Shown here: one piece after another, positions 25,024-34,561 of the stretch | How the letters are laid out: each line of letters begins with the position of its first letter | Numbering within the stretch: the stretch's first letter is position 1 | Translations under genes and position numbers: made by a program | NCBI GenBank assembly: GCA_021773215.1 | Contig: JAJFKM010000058.1 | Span: forward strand, 1 to 43,425 | Origin: Gammaproteobacteria bacterium | GTDB taxonomy: Bacteria > Pseudomonadota > Gammaproteobacteria > Eutrophobiales > Eutrophobiaceae | Direction: 5' to 3' | Length of the DNA: 43,425 nucleotides | The notes under the pieces: generated by a model | Seen by the model: only the letters and a program-made list of their open reading frames with translations | What the model was told of the DNA's origin: nothing | Databases searched by the model: none

Positions 25024-25908
25024 CTAGAAAGTATGACTCTCAAGATACTTCGCAGGGAGATAAGTGCCGTGAGCGGAGAGGTCAGTCAGATAAAGCGTAT
25101 TAGTATCATCTGTTTCAATTACTAAATGCATCCGGGAAATATCTCTTAACTTTGGCTCCATCATGATATCGCTTTTACTGTCCCTACCAATCACATTCTT
25201 GCCTATTTTTAGATCGTAACTTCGTCCAGCATCATCTATGAATTTAATACCTGATTCATCAGCGACGATTTTGCATTGGTTTTTTGATAAAAGAACCACA
25301 ATTTTTTTACCGGGTTTCATGCGGATAGTGACATTTTCACCCTTCGGCATTTTCTCCATTTCGCCGCTTTGATATTCGCCAGAAATAGGTTCAAAAACTG
25401 TATTTTCCAGGATCAGTGTGTCTTTAAACTCACTGCCTGCCTCGGTGCCATTTGAAGATGTAGCTGATTTGACATGCCTCTTCTTTTCGGAATATAGATA
25501 CTTAATGATTTCCTGTCGGGATGACAGATATTGCATATATTTTACCAGAGCGACGCGACGGAACTCATTTAACTCTTCATCCCCACTATGCAATGCACCT
25601 ATGATTAAGCGCCAGTTATGGTCTTGAGAAAATATTTGAGCATCCATTTCACGTAAAGCGCGATCAATACTGCCAGGCTCTTCAATTGATTTTGACAAGA
25701 TAGAAACAAAGCGTTTTTCAATATCCTTAATTGTTCTCGCTTCTTTTTTTAATTCATCAAGTGAAAACTTCACCATCCCGGTTATTTTATTTGAAGGTAC
25801 AGACGTGCGACCGGCTAGACTAAACTCGAAATCTGCAAGGGAATTGAACTTTAGGCTTTGTTCACCGACGGTGATTTCAATAGGTTTAGAAAATAATTTG
25901 TTTAACAT
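25024..25908 (-). CDS. FHA-domain protein
   Basis: The 294-residue protein has a C-terminal FHA domain (about 220-294): VIGRDSKSDIMM, RDISRMHLVIE, LTDLSAHGTYLP. These match the G-R, S-x-x-H and N/H-G-T residues of phosphothreonine-binding FHA domains; the NGT position reads HGT. The N-terminal 200 residues are helical with a possible coiled coil (FSLDELKKEARTIKDIEKRF) and no family I can name. The protein is soluble, with no signal. It may be a cytosolic phosphothreonine reader, and a related FHA domain is in the VWA protein at 28171. No Ser/Thr kinase is present in the window. Confidence 0.8.
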   Translation of the reverse strand: MLNKLFSKPIEITVGEQSLKFNSLADFEFSLAGRTSVPSNKITGMVKFSLDELKKEARTIKDIEKRFVSILSKSIEEPGSIDRALREMDAQIFSQDHNWRLIIGALHSGDEELNEFRRVALVKYMQYLSSRQEIIKYLYSEKKRHVKSATSSNGTEAGSEFKDTLILENTVFEPISGEYQSGEMEKMPKGENVTIRMKPGKKIVVLLSKNQCKIVADESGIKFIDDAGRSYDLKIGKNVIGRDSKSDIMMEPKLRDISRMHLVIETDDTNTLYLTDLSAHGTYLPAKYLESHTF

Positions 25909-25984
25909 CTTGTCTTGTTTCTATAGTTTAATGGTGAGTTCTGAATACGATACTGAATTCTAGCGGTCAACTTTAGAAAAACTT

Positions 25985-25998
25985 GTGAACCAGTTCAC
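25985..25998. promoter_or_regulatory. Palindrome upstream of the FHA gene
   Basis: GTGAAC-CA-GTTCAC has perfect 6-bp arms and starts 77 bases upstream of the FHA gene start at 25908. It is also 97 bases downstream of the aminopeptidase gene. It is a candidate operator. Confidence 0.25.
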
Positions 25999-26094
25999 GT
26001 TCTTCATTAATTCTGAAGAATATCTTCCATGATTTTTTCGACTGTTTGGTGAGCTATCCATTGTGTTATATCGAAAGTGTAACAACTATTACAT

Positions 26095-27165
26095 CTAACA
26101 TTCAATCTTAATTTCTTGTGCGATCAATATTCCTTTTCGTTTCATTTGCTTACATTGCGATAATGATTTTATAAATGAATAGAATCGTTCTAAATCCCTA
26201 TCTAGTTTATTGAATATTCCTAGAAAGGATGAGGCATATTGTCGATAGGTTACAATTGCGGCTAGTTTTGCATTATTAAGTCCTGTAGCGAACCATTGAG
26301 CATAAAGGTCTTTTTTCCAATGAGAGCTGAGAATAGTGTATTCATCGGTCATCTGCTTAAGTAATGTTTTCTTGTCTTTACGCATTTGTGTGTTGCTGGT
26401 ATCAGAGTGATATAACTCAGTTAAAAGAGTTTTGTATTTCAATACAAGCTTTATAAATTGTTCTTCTTGTGTTTGAGATTGTAAGTAATCTAAGAGCAAG
26501 TTTTTATCTGGACTTTGCTCAAGCCATTTTGTGACACCGATGGTGGCTACTGTTTCAGCATAGGCCTCGTTAAATTCGGTATCATTTTTTATATAGAGCT
26601 GTTGGTGGGCAAGTTCGTGAAACATCACTGTTGCCAATTGAATATCATTCCATCGGAGCATTGTGTTTAACACAGGGTCATCAAACCAACCCAATGTTGA
26701 GTAAGCAGATACTCCGCCAAGGTAAATATCATAGCCTTGCTCTTTGAGTTTTATTGCATGTTGCTTTGCGTCCGATTTTGAAAAATAACCACGATAACCC
26801 AGACAGCCTACAATTAAATAACACCATTTGACGGGGGCAAGTGAAAACTCCTCTGTTGCAAAAATATTCCAGATTACATAATCACGATCAAGATCAACGT
26901 AGGATAGGTAACTATTATTGTTTGGAAGTCCAAGTTGATTAATTGAGAATTTTCTCAATTCCAATACCGTCTCAAGCCGTTTCCGTTGTGTATTAGATAG
27001 ACTCTTGTTGTCCAGTAATATATTGATGTTTTGGCGTTTTTGAATAATCTCAAATTGCCCCTGAATTGATTGGCCATAATATTTAACAGTGGAACAACCA
27101 GATATTAATGCTGTAAATAAGAGCAGAACGATATTTCTATAATAATTTGATTGTTCGGTAATCAT
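26095..27165 (-). CDS. Lipoprotein aminopeptidase-like protein (PF10023/COG4324 type)
   Basis: I start at the ATG at 27165 (MITEQSNYYR), giving 356 residues; a longer frame would add 80 residues in front of the signal with no export signal of its own. The lipobox (LLFTALISGC) follows. The motif FHELAHQQLY provides HExxH, with the downstream EAYAETVATIGV for the third ligand. Segments such as YLIVGCLGYRGYFSKSDAKQ and GYDIYLGGVSAYSTLGWFDD are characteristic of the predicted aminopeptidase family, PF10023. It is divergent from the sulfurtransferase gene. The substrate is unknown. Confidence 0.85.
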   Translation of the reverse strand: MITEQSNYYRNIVLLLFTALISGCSTVKYYGQSIQGQFEIIQKRQNINILLDNKSLSNTQRKRLETVLELRKFSINQLGLPNNNSYLSYVDLDRDYVIWNIFATEEFSLAPVKWCYLIVGCLGYRGYFSKSDAKQHAIKLKEQGYDIYLGGVSAYSTLGWFDDPVLNTMLRWNDIQLATVMFHELAHQQLYIKNDTEFNEAYAETVATIGVTKWLEQSPDKNLLLDYLQSQTQEEQFIKLVLKYKTLLTELYHSDTSNTQMRKDKKTLLKQMTDEYTILSSHWKKDLYAQWFATGLNNAKLAAIVTYRQYASSFLGIFNKLDRDLERFYSFIKSLSQCKQMKRKGILIAQEIKIEC

Positions 27166-27246
27166 GTCATTATCATTATAAAATGAATCATAAATTAGTG
27201 GTGTGTGCGAAAATCTTCTTATTTTAAAAGAATAGCGGTAAATAAT

Positions 27247-28077
27247 ATGTATACGACCCTGATCAGCGAAGATGTACTGTTTGAAGAATATGATAATCCA
27301 GACTGGATCATTTTTGATGCACGTTATGATTTGATGGACAAGGATGCAGGTAAAGATGCTTATCTGCAAGGTCATCTTCCCGGCGCAATCTATGTCGATC
27401 TGCACGATGACTTAAGTAAACCTCCTTCGACAAACGGGGGACGTCATCCATTGCCCACAGTGGATACAATGAATGCATTATTTTCAGAGTTGGGTATTTG
27501 CTCCAATATGCAGGTGGTCGTCTATGATAATAGCGCGGGCTCTTTCGCCGCGCGTCTGTGGTGGATGTTGAGATATATGCAACATAATAATGTCGCTGTT
27601 CTAGATGGTGGTTGGCAATCTTGGCTTACTGCTGATCGACCAATTAATCAGGATGTAGTGGCGCGGGTGAGTAGCGTTTTCGCAAACAGTGCATTGGATA
27701 GCAGAGTCATTGATATTGAAGAACTCGATAAATTTGAACGGATTATTGACTCTAGGGACCCTGCCCGCTACAGAGGTGAAACTGAACCGATTGATAAAGC
27801 AGCAGGACATATTCCAGGTGCAATTAACCGCTTTTGGAAGGATAACTTGTCAGCAGAAGGGACTTTCAAGCCGAAGCAGATTCTCAAGCAAGAGTTTGAA
27901 CAGATGCTGGCTCATACAAATCCTGAGGATGCTGTGTTTTATTGTGGTTCAGGAGTGACCGCTTGCCATAACCTGCTTGCAGCAACACATGCGGGCCTGA
28001 ATTTACCAAAGCTCTATGCTGGGTCGTGGAGTGAGTGGAGTAGCACTCCAGGAAAGCCTGTTGTGACTGAAATATAA
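27247..28077 (+). CDS. Two-domain sulfurtransferase (thiosulfate/3-mercaptopyruvate type)
   Basis: The ATG at 27247 (MYTTLISEDV) gives 276 residues, the typical two-rhodanese-domain length. The inactive N-terminal domain (IIFDARYDLM, GHLPGAIYVDL) is followed by the active C-terminal domain: IIDSRDPARYRGE, AAGHIPGAINRFWK, and the active-site loop CGSGVTAC with the catalytic Cys233. The CGSGVTA loop is common to 3-mercaptopyruvate sulfurtransferases and thiosulfate sulfurtransferases of the SseA group. It moves sulfane sulfur to cyanide or thiols. It sits among sulfur genes but in its own transcription unit. A longer start at 27205 is possible but lacks a better site. Confidence 0.93.
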   Translation: MYTTLISEDVLFEEYDNPDWIIFDARYDLMDKDAGKDAYLQGHLPGAIYVDLHDDLSKPPSTNGGRHPLPTVDTMNALFSELGICSNMQVVVYDNSAGSFAARLWWMLRYMQHNNVAVLDGGWQSWLTADRPINQDVVARVSSVFANSALDSRVIDIEELDKFERIIDSRDPARYRGETEPIDKAAGHIPGAINRFWKDNLSAEGTFKPKQILKQEFEQMLAHTNPEDAVFYCGSGVTACHNLLAATHAGLNLPKLYAGSWSEWSSTPGKPVVTEI

Positions 28078-28131
28078 AGCAGCTTAACAATGATATATAA
28101 GTAAACCATTTCAGTATGTTACGAATAAACA

Positions 28132-28137
28132 TATAAT
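28132..28137 (+). promoter_or_regulatory. Candidate -10 element of the VWA-FHA gene
   Basis: TATAAT matches consensus and lies 33 bases before the ATG at 28171. A weak -35 (TTTCAG, 28109-28114) is 17 bases upstream. An inverted repeat, TATGTT/AACATA, at 28115-28133 overlaps the spacer and could mark repression. Confidence 0.4.
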
Positions 28138-28170
28138 AGGGTTTATTAAGCAACTTTAAGTTTTTTCAAA

Positions 28171-29958
28171 ATGGATAAAATGTTCAGACAAATTCTAAAA
28201 ATCGCCTTAATCCTAGTGTGCATATCTAGCAATGCAGAGCAGGATGAGATTGATACTGTGATTGATGCTGGGATCGAATCAGTTGAATCTTTGGACATTG
28301 GAGCTGTGGATACTGATCTCGCTGAAGTAGTAGATGCGATGATCGATGAAGACTTTGATGAGGATATAGTTGAAGAGGAAGATTTTCTGGCGGAAGCGGA
28401 GATAATCTTAACCAAGGATGTTGTATTAGTTCTAGACAACTCGGGCAGCATGAAAAAGAACGATCCGGACTTTTTAGTCAGTAAAGCAGTTAAGGAATTT
28501 ATTAGCCAACAAGATGAGAATACGCGTGTTGCCATCGTTATTTTCGATCAAGGTGTTCGTCTACCTGTTGCATTAACAACATCATCATTAGCCAATCGCG
28601 AGACCATTCTAAACAGCATTGAAGAGATCAATTACAAGGGACTTTTTACAGATAGTCCTGCCGGAATAGAACGCGCAATCTATGAGCTAAAGAATAATGG
28701 TCGTGATAGTGCGCAAAAGTCTATTATTTTTATGACCGATGGGATCGTTGATACCGGTGCGGCTGATCGTGATTTAGAAAAATCCAAGTGGTTACGCGAA
28801 GATTTAGCACCAGATGCAGCTGATAATGAAATCAAAATATTTGGCATTGCCTTTACTGAGGGTGCAGATTTTCAGTTAATTCAATCCATCGCACAAAAAA
28901 CCGAAGGTGAGTATTATCGGGCATTGACGGCAGCAGACTTACAAAACGTCTTCGAACAGATCGATAAAATCATTAATACGCCGCCTGAACCTGAACCTGA
29001 AGTTGTTCAAGTCGTACCTGTTATAGAAGCACCGGCGCCAGTCATACAACAAGCGCCACCACCACCGCCGGTTATAATTGAAGTTCCAGCTCAATCGATG
29101 GGTCAGGAAGAACGTGTTCGTTCAATTATAATGATTGCTGCAGCAATCGTATTAACGATTACATTATTAGGCATACTCATTATTCTTATACGGCGCAATC
29201 GTGATTTAAAAACCGATGCAGCTGAGACTGTTCAAGAAGGGTATATAAATGACTTGCAAGGAAAGACGGATAAACAAACACATAAATTAGGTTCTAAACC
29301 AGTAATGTTTGGCCGTGTTGCAGGAAAAGATACAGAGCACCTTGATTACATTGTTGTAAATGAAACAACTATTGGACGTCGCCACGCTTTAATTGAATAT
29401 AAAGATTATTCCTTCTGGATTATTGATCAGGGGAGTATCAATGGCACATTTGTAAACGGCGAAGCGGTTAGTAGTGAAGTCCGTTTGAAGCACGGTGACC
29501 GTATTCGATTACACAAATGCGATTTTGAATTTATCATGCCGGAAATGGAAGACAGTGGGATGACGGTTATATCAAATACGGTATTTGCCGCACAACCAGA
29601 ACCCATCATGGATGACTCTGAAGAGGCCACTCAGATTAAAGGGCATGGTGCTACAGGCGAATTAAGCGAAGATGAAATAAGTGCCGCCTCAAGTTCAGAT
29701 ATGGATTTTGATTTAACCGGGCCTGACTCGGTTGACGAGCTATCTGATTTGTCTGAACCCGATCCAGATGATGAAGATACCATTATCAGAGAAGTACCTA
29801 TTGATACTGGAAGTACGAACGAACCGGAGTTTACATTAGACCCAGAAACTGATGAATTTGATTCTGAAGATGAGACGATAATGCTGGATGACGGTGATGC
29901 AGATGAACATCATGGCGAACTCGATGATGATGCGACTCTGCGAAAAGATGATCATTAG
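28171..29958 (+). CDS. VWA-transmembrane-FHA protein with acidic threonine-rich tail
   Basis: The 595-residue protein starts with a short signal or anchor (LKIALILVCISS) and an acidic leader. A VWA domain follows (about 80-265) with a complete metal site: DNSGS (89-93), a threonine in GLFTDSP, and MTDG. A proline-rich linker (about 271-312) leads to a membrane helix (318-340). An FHA domain (about 390-455) has IGRRHALIEY (R404, H405) and GSINGTF (N424). The C-terminal 140 residues are strongly acidic with four threonines in similar settings: EEATQIK (487), DEDTIIR (537), DETIML (569), DDATLRK (589). The topology places VWA in the periplasm and FHA in the cytoplasm. The tail threonines could be phosphorylated and bound by FHA. 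It has no relation to the window's VWA anchors beyond the domain. Confidence 0.88.
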   Translation: MDKMFRQILKIALILVCISSNAEQDEIDTVIDAGIESVESLDIGAVDTDLAEVVDAMIDEDFDEDIVEEEDFLAEAEIILTKDVVLVLDNSGSMKKNDPDFLVSKAVKEFISQQDENTRVAIVIFDQGVRLPVALTTSSLANRETILNSIEEINYKGLFTDSPAGIERAIYELKNNGRDSAQKSIIFMTDGIVDTGAADRDLEKSKWLREDLAPDAADNEIKIFGIAFTEGADFQLIQSIAQKTEGEYYRALTAADLQNVFEQIDKIINTPPEPEPEVVQVVPVIEAPAPVIQQAPPPPPVIIEVPAQSMGQEERVRSIIMIAAAIVLTITLLGILIILIRRNRDLKTDAAETVQEGYINDLQGKTDKQTHKLGSKPVMFGRVAGKDTEHLDYIVVNETTIGRRHALIEYKDYSFWIIDQGSINGTFVNGEAVSSEVRLKHGDRIRLHKCDFEFIMPEMEDSGMTVISNTVFAAQPEPIMDDSEEATQIKGHGATGELSEDEISAASSSDMDFDLTGPDSVDELSDLSEPDPDDEDTIIREVPIDTGSTNEPEFTLDPETDEFDSEDETIMLDDGDADEHHGELDDDATLRKDDH

Positions 29959-30123
29959 CTAAACTTTGTACAGGAAGCTTTGGCAAGCCTTTAGCCTTTA
30001 GCATTGCTTTTCAAGTATCAAAGATTACATCCGTGCTTCACATAAGACACAGGCTGTGTCTAGACTTAACATATTAGTCGTAAATATCTCTCTTTGACTA
30101 TCTATCCCAAGGTAACTTTTAGA

Positions 30124-30132
30124 TGCTATAAT
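30124..30132 (+). promoter_or_regulatory. Extended -10 promoter of the oad operon
   Basis: TGCTATAAT matches the extended -10 form TGnTATAAT exactly. The TSS would be near 30139, leaving a leader of about 70 bases before the oadG start at 30209. No good -35 is needed for this class. Confidence 0.5.
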
Positions 30133-30208
30133 AATGAGCATGTCTTGTTAAGCATTTGAATTCATTGGTTTAATTTAAATTTTATAAATAAATGGGGGAG
30201 TCGAATAG

Positions 30209-30490
30209 ATGCCAGCATCTAGCTTACTAAATGAAGGTTCGACTCTAATGCTATTTGGCATGGGTTTCGTTTTCATCTTTTTGACATTATTAGTCCTTGT
30301 GATGACTGTGATGTCACAATTAATAATCCGCTATGAGAAAAGCGTCGGCGTCTTACCTGAGGGAGGTGTATCGTCGCCTACCGCAGTAATAAGACAGACT
30401 GGACCAATCGCACCGTCTGAGGCTGATAGCAAAACATTAATTGCAGTCTTCACTGCCGCCATTCACAAGTATCGTTCGCGGCATAAATAG
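30209..30490 (+). CDS. oadG: Oxaloacetate decarboxylase gamma subunit
   Basis: The 93-residue protein has one N-terminal membrane helix (GMGFVFIFLTLLVLVMTVM) and a hydrophilic tail. This is the layout of the sodium-pump decarboxylase gamma subunit, which anchors alpha to beta and can bind zinc through its tail. GGGGGAG precedes the ATG. The order oadG-oadA-oadB is that of enterobacterial and Vibrio operons. The distance to oadA is 45 bases. Confidence 0.9.
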   Translation: MPASSLLNEGSTLMLFGMGFVFIFLTLLVLVMTVMSQLIIRYEKSVGVLPEGGVSSPTAVIRQTGPIAPSEADSKTLIAVFTAAIHKYRSRHK

Positions 30491-30535
30491 CCCTCGCCAC
30501 ATACTTAACACCGTTATTATATTAAGGCCATATCT

Positions 30536-32326
30536 ATGACCGAATCCAAACAGCCATTGGGTATTACAGACGTTGTACTCCGTGATGCCCACCAATCGTT
30601 ATTTGCAACACGTTTACGCCTTGATGATATGTTGCCTATCGCAGAAAAACTTGACCAAGTTGGTTATTGGTCAATAGAAACGTGGGGTGGTGCGACGTTT
30701 GATGCCTGTATACGTTATCTAGGCGAAGATCCTTGGCACCGTATAAGAAGTTTAAAGGCGGCGATGCCAAATACACCGCAACAAATGTTGCTTCGAGGAC
30801 AAAATTTGCTTGGCTATCGTCATTATGCTGACGATGTTGTGAAAAAATTTGTCGAACGCGCATCCATAAATGGTGTTGACGTTTTTCGTGTGTTCGACGC
30901 TTTGAACGATACGCGTAATCTTGAGGTCGCCATTAAAGCGGTTCTTGAAAATGATCGGCATGCTCAAGGCACCATTTCATACACCTTAAGCCCAGTGCAC
31001 GATCTTGCAATGTGGTTAGACCAAGCTAAGCGTATTGAAGATATGGGTGCCCATTCACTCTGTATTAAAGATATGGCGGGCTTGCTTAAACCTTATGCAG
31101 CGTTCGAGCTGATAACAAGATTAAAGCAGACAGTCGATATTCCTATTCAGTTGCATGCCCACGCTACAACAGGTCTATCGACCTCGACCATTTTAAAATG
31201 TGTTGAAGCAGGTATTGATAATGTAGATACGGCAATCTCATCTATGTCTATGACCTATGGACACTCACCAACAGAGTCAGTGGTATCAATATTTGAAGAC
31301 ACAGAACGTAATACCGGTTTAAACATTGAACTATTAGAAGAGATTGCAGCTTATTTTCGAGAAGTTAGAAAAAAATATGTCCCATGGGAAGGTTCTCTCA
31401 AAGGAGTCGATTCACGTATTTTAGTAGCACAAGTACCCGGTGGCATGTTAACTAATATGGAAAGTCAATTACGTGAACAAGGAGCAGAAGATCGCATGGA
31501 TGAAGTGTTGGAGGAGATACCGCGTGTACGTGAGGATTTAGGATACTTGCCGCTGGTAACACCGACATCGCAAATCGTGGGTACGCAAGCCGTAATAAAT
31601 GTATTAACCGGAGAACGTTATAAGTCTATTACTGCTGAATCAGCAGGTGTATTGAAAGGCGAGTATGGCACAGCTCCAGCCCCGTTTAATAGCGAACTTC
31701 AACAACGCGTACTCGAAGGTGGCGAAGCAATTACTTGTCGGCCGGCTGATTTAATTGAAGCTGAAATGGACAAACTCAGTGCTGAACTTCAGCAACATGC
31801 AGCCGAGGAAGGGTTTAAACTTGAAACCGGTGAGCGTGAAATTGATGATGTTTTAACCTATGCATTATTTCCTCAAGTTGGTTTGAAGTTCTTAGCCAAT
31901 AAAAATAATCCAGATGCATTTGAGCCGACCCCAACCGTCGAATCTGCGCAGGCTGCAACACAACAACCAACGGACTCTAATACAGATCAGGATATCTATA
32001 CTATCGCCGTCAATGGCCAAAATTATGTCGTTCAAATTAATGAAGGCGGTGACATTGGTGACTTTGCCAGTATGCCAACAAACACCTCAGGTACAGATAT
32101 GCCAGTGGCCAGTGGTAGCCCCGTGATAGCACCCTTGGCCGGAAATATCTGGAGAGTAGAAATTACATTGGGTCAAAAAGTTCAAGAAGGTGATGTCTTA
32201 GTTATTCTTGAAGCAATGAAAATGGAAACACAAATTGTCGCAGACAAAGCAGGTGTAATTGCGTCAATTTCAGTCAAGCCAGGTGATGCCGTTAAAGTTG
32301 GCGACCATCTGGTTTCACTCAGCTAA
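30536..32326 (+). CDS. oadA: Oxaloacetate decarboxylase alpha subunit, biotin-carrying
   Basis: The 596-residue protein has the carboxyltransferase domain in its N-terminal 450 residues ([54 protein letters not shown]) and the biotinyl domain in its last 80 residues, with the lysine in EAMKMET (K562). A Pro/Ala/Thr/Gln linker (about 463-500) joins them. Metal ligands include the aspartate in VVLRDAHQ and the HAH pair. The enzyme removes the carboxyl group of oxaloacetate to biotin, feeding the sodium pump of OadB. It is in the oadGAB operon, 11 bases before oadB. The birA gene downstream would biotinylate it. Confidence 0.97.
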   Translation: MTESKQPLGITDVVLRDAHQSLFATRLRLDDMLPIAEKLDQVGYWSIETWGGATFDACIRYLGEDPWHRIRSLKAAMPNTPQQMLLRGQNLLGYRHYADDVVKKFVERASINGVDVFRVFDALNDTRNLEVAIKAVLENDRHAQGTISYTLSPVHDLAMWLDQAKRIEDMGAHSLCIKDMAGLLKPYAAFELITRLKQTVDIPIQLHAHATTGLSTSTILKCVEAGIDNVDTAISSMSMTYGHSPTESVVSIFEDTERNTGLNIELLEEIAAYFREVRKKYVPWEGSLKGVDSRILVAQVPGGMLTNMESQLREQGAEDRMDEVLEEIPRVREDLGYLPLVTPTSQIVGTQAVINVLTGERYKSITAESAGVLKGEYGTAPAPFNSELQQRVLEGGEAITCRPADLIEAEMDKLSAELQQHAAEEGFKLETGEREIDDVLTYALFPQVGLKFLANKNNPDAFEPTPTVESAQAATQQPTDSNTDQDIYTIAVNGQNYVVQINEGGDIGDFASMPTNTSGTDMPVASGSPVIAPLAGNIWRVEITLGQKVQEGDVLVILEAMKMETQIVADKAGVIASISVKPGDAVKVGDHLVSLS

Positions 32327-32337
32327 AGGTTTAAAAC

Positions 32338-33477
32338 ATGGAAAATTTATTACAACTCTGGCACAACACGGGTTTGTATCAAATGGAGCCCGGGCAAGCT
32401 GTAATGATCGGGATTGGTATCTTTTTACTATATCTCGCCATTAATAAAAACTTTGAGCCGTTACTGCTAGTCCCTATAGGCTTTGGTGGTGTTTTAGCGA
32501 ATATTCCAGGAGCGGGTCTAGCTGATCCTGGCGGGATTTTATATATCTTCTACACTATCGGGATTGAAAGTGGTGTATTCCCGTTGCTTGTCTTTATGGG
32601 CGTTGGTGCTATGACGGATTTCGGCCCACTACTGGCCAATCCTAAAACACTATTTCTTGGTGCAGCAGCACAATTCGGTATATTTGCAACGTTGATGGGT
32701 GCAATTTTATTATCAACCTTCGGAATCTTTGATTTCAGTCTGGCTGATGCAGCAGCCATTGGTATCATAGGAGGAGCTGATGGTCCTACCTCTATCTACG
32801 TTGCTAGCAAACTCGCACCTGATCTACTTGGTGCTATAGCAGTAGCATCTTATTCATACATGGCCTTGGTACCATTAATACAGCCACCGATCATGCGACT
32901 TCTTACTAATGAGCAAGAACGTAAGATAAAGATGGTGCAACAACGGCATGTGTCACATCGTGAAAAAATAGTTTTCCCATTATTACTCATGTTGATGGTA
33001 GCCATTTTATTGCCGGATGCAGCACCCTTATTAGGTATGTTTTGTTTCGGAAACCTAATGAAAGAATGTGCTGTTGTAGATCGTTTGAGTAATACAACGC
33101 AGAATTCTTTGATCAATACGGTGACTATTTTTCTAGGCCTCGCTGTCGGTTCTAAACTCAGTGCAGACAAGTTTCTCGACATTACAACCTTGGGTATTTT
33201 ATTGCTTGGTATGGTTGCGTTCTCTATTGGTACTGCATCTGGTGTCCTCATGGCTAAAATGATGAACAAATTTGGCGGGACAAATATTAACCCTCTTATA
33301 GGTTCAGCTGGTGTATCAGCAGTACCCATGGCGGCACGTGTATCGAATAAACTAGGGCTAGAAGCAGACCCGCATAACTTCCTGTTAATGCATGCCATGG
33401 GACCCAATGTTGCCGGAGTGATTGGTTCAGCAGTCGCTGCGGGCATTATGATTAACTATGTAACTGGTGGTGGTTAA
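32338..33477 (+). CDS. oadB: Oxaloacetate decarboxylase beta subunit, sodium pump
   Basis: The 379-residue protein has about nine membrane helices. Conserved regions for sodium movement are present: [23 protein letters not shown], and [19 protein letters not shown]. The aspartate in GGADGPT and the serine/asparagine in [11 protein letters not shown] are part of the family's ion path. It decarboxylates carboxybiotin and expels sodium. This subunit belongs to the glutaconyl-CoA/oxaloacetate/methylmalonyl-CoA family; the neighbour alpha subunit makes oxaloacetate the likely substrate. A sodium-based step here suggests a marine or saline organism, which is inference. Confidence 0.96.
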   Translation: MENLLQLWHNTGLYQMEPGQAVMIGIGIFLLYLAINKNFEPLLLVPIGFGGVLANIPGAGLADPGGILYIFYTIGIESGVFPLLVFMGVGAMTDFGPLLANPKTLFLGAAAQFGIFATLMGAILLSTFGIFDFSLADAAAIGIIGGADGPTSIYVASKLAPDLLGAIAVASYSYMALVPLIQPPIMRLLTNEQERKIKMVQQRHVSHREKIVFPLLLMLMVAILLPDAAPLLGMFCFGNLMKECAVVDRLSNTTQNSLINTVTIFLGLAVGSKLSADKFLDITTLGILLLGMVAFSIGTASGVLMAKMMNKFGGTNINPLIGSAGVSAVPMAARVSNKLGLEADPHNFLLMHAMGPNVAGVIGSAVAAGIMINYVTGGG

Positions 33478-33661
33478 CGATTTTGTTGCCACAAAGATTT
33501 AAGCAGAGTTTCCGCAGTTATCTAGTGCCAGTAAGCTCTCTCACCGTGACTTTTCCAGAATTGGTAATCATAAAATTAACTCAGAATTAAAAGGACATGC
33601 TGCTCTTTTATCTATAATTTCGGATGGCCAATTTCATTCGGGACAGGATATTGCAACACAG

Positions 33662-34561
33662 TTGGATATTTCCAGGGCAGCAATCTGGAAATCAATAAAA
33701 CATCTTGAATCACTAGGCCTGCAGATTGAAGCCGTACGTGGCCGGGGCTATCGCTTAGAGAATCAAATAGAATTGTTATCCGAAAAAGCTATTAAAAAAG
33801 AATTGTCCCCGACAGCAAGACAGTGTTGTAACGAGTTAGCTGTTTTGTTTAAAACAGAGTCAACGAGTTCTTATTTACTCAATCGATTGAGCACTGAAAA
33901 CAGTCATGGCAATGCCGTCTTCGCAGAATACCAATCAAATGGCCGTGGACGTAGAGGCAATCAGTGGATTTCTCCACTTGGCAGCGGAGTATGTGTAAGT
34001 GTGGCGTGGCATTTTGATATTGCTCCAAATGCTTTAGGGTTATTGTCCTTGTATATGGGTGTGGCAACGGTGCGTACATTCTCTGCTTTGGGGATAGATA
34101 ATATTGGATTAAAGTGGCCCAATGATATTGTCATTAACGATAAGAAACTGGGCGGGGTTTTGCTTGAATTGCGCGGAGAAGCCAGTGGTCCTGTGGATGT
34201 GATAATCGGCATCGGTGTCAATTTTGATCTGCCAGAATTCGCATCGGCTAATATTGATAAAGCGGTGGCAGATATATGTAGTCTTACTGCAAAGCGCTTG
34301 TCCAGAAACAAGATCGCATCAACATTATTAACAAATATTTTTGAGATCTTGCGGGAGTTGCAATCAGGCGCTAGCTCAAGTCTGCTTGATGAATGGCGTC
34401 AATATGATCAATCTGTTGGCCGTCGCGCAAAGTTAATATTGCCCGGTAAAGAGATAGAAGGAATTTTAAAAGGTGTAGATAATCAAGGTTCATTAATAAT
34501 GATTGTCGATGGGCAACAAAAAAGTTTTACCTCAGGTGAAGTTAGTTTAAGAATACAATAA
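33662..34561 (+). CDS. birA: BirA bifunctional biotin ligase/repressor, N-terminus unresolved
   Basis: The catalytic domain is complete: SNGRGRRGNQW (biotin/ATP loop), LKWPNDIVI, KLGGVLLELRGE and the C-terminal domain with KEIEGILKGVDNQGSL. The only standard start is the TTG at 33662, which begins inside the helix-turn-helix (DISRAAIWKSIKHLESLGLQ). The same frame upstream encodes the missing half of the DNA-binding domain (HAALLSIISDGQFHSGQDIA from about 33596) but has no ATG, GTG or TTG back to a stop near 33499. ATT codons at 33560 and 33575 are the nearest unusual starts. Either an ATT start or an upstream frameshift would restore a full BirA. The enzyme attaches biotin to OadA and represses biotin genes. 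The stop overlaps the coaX start. Confidence 0.9.
   Translation: MDISRAAIWKSIKHLESLGLQIEAVRGRGYRLENQIELLSEKAIKKELSPTARQCCNELAVLFKTESTSSYLLNRLSTENSHGNAVFAEYQSNGRGRRGNQWISPLGSGVCVSVAWHFDIAPNALGLLSLYMGVATVRTFSALGIDNIGLKWPNDIVINDKKLGGVLLELRGEASGPVDVIIGIGVNFDLPEFASANIDKAVADICSLTAKRLSRNKIASTLLTNIFEILRELQSGASSSLLDEWRQYDQSVGRRAKLILPGKEIEGILKGVDNQGSLIMIVDGQQKSFTSGEVSLRIQ

Noticed and set aside
27166-27184. Fur-like site before the aminopeptidase gene
   Set aside because: Only about 12 of 19 positions match, with the second half-site missing.
30094-30132. Classic -35/-10 promoter TTGACT...TATAAT for oadG
   Set aside because: The spacing is 27 bases, too long; the extended -10 alone is the better reading.
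32850-33446. 198-codon open frame on the minus strand inside oadB
   Set aside because: It is fully antisense to a well-supported membrane protein gene, with no recognisable domain, and such frames are common shadows of hydrophobic genes.
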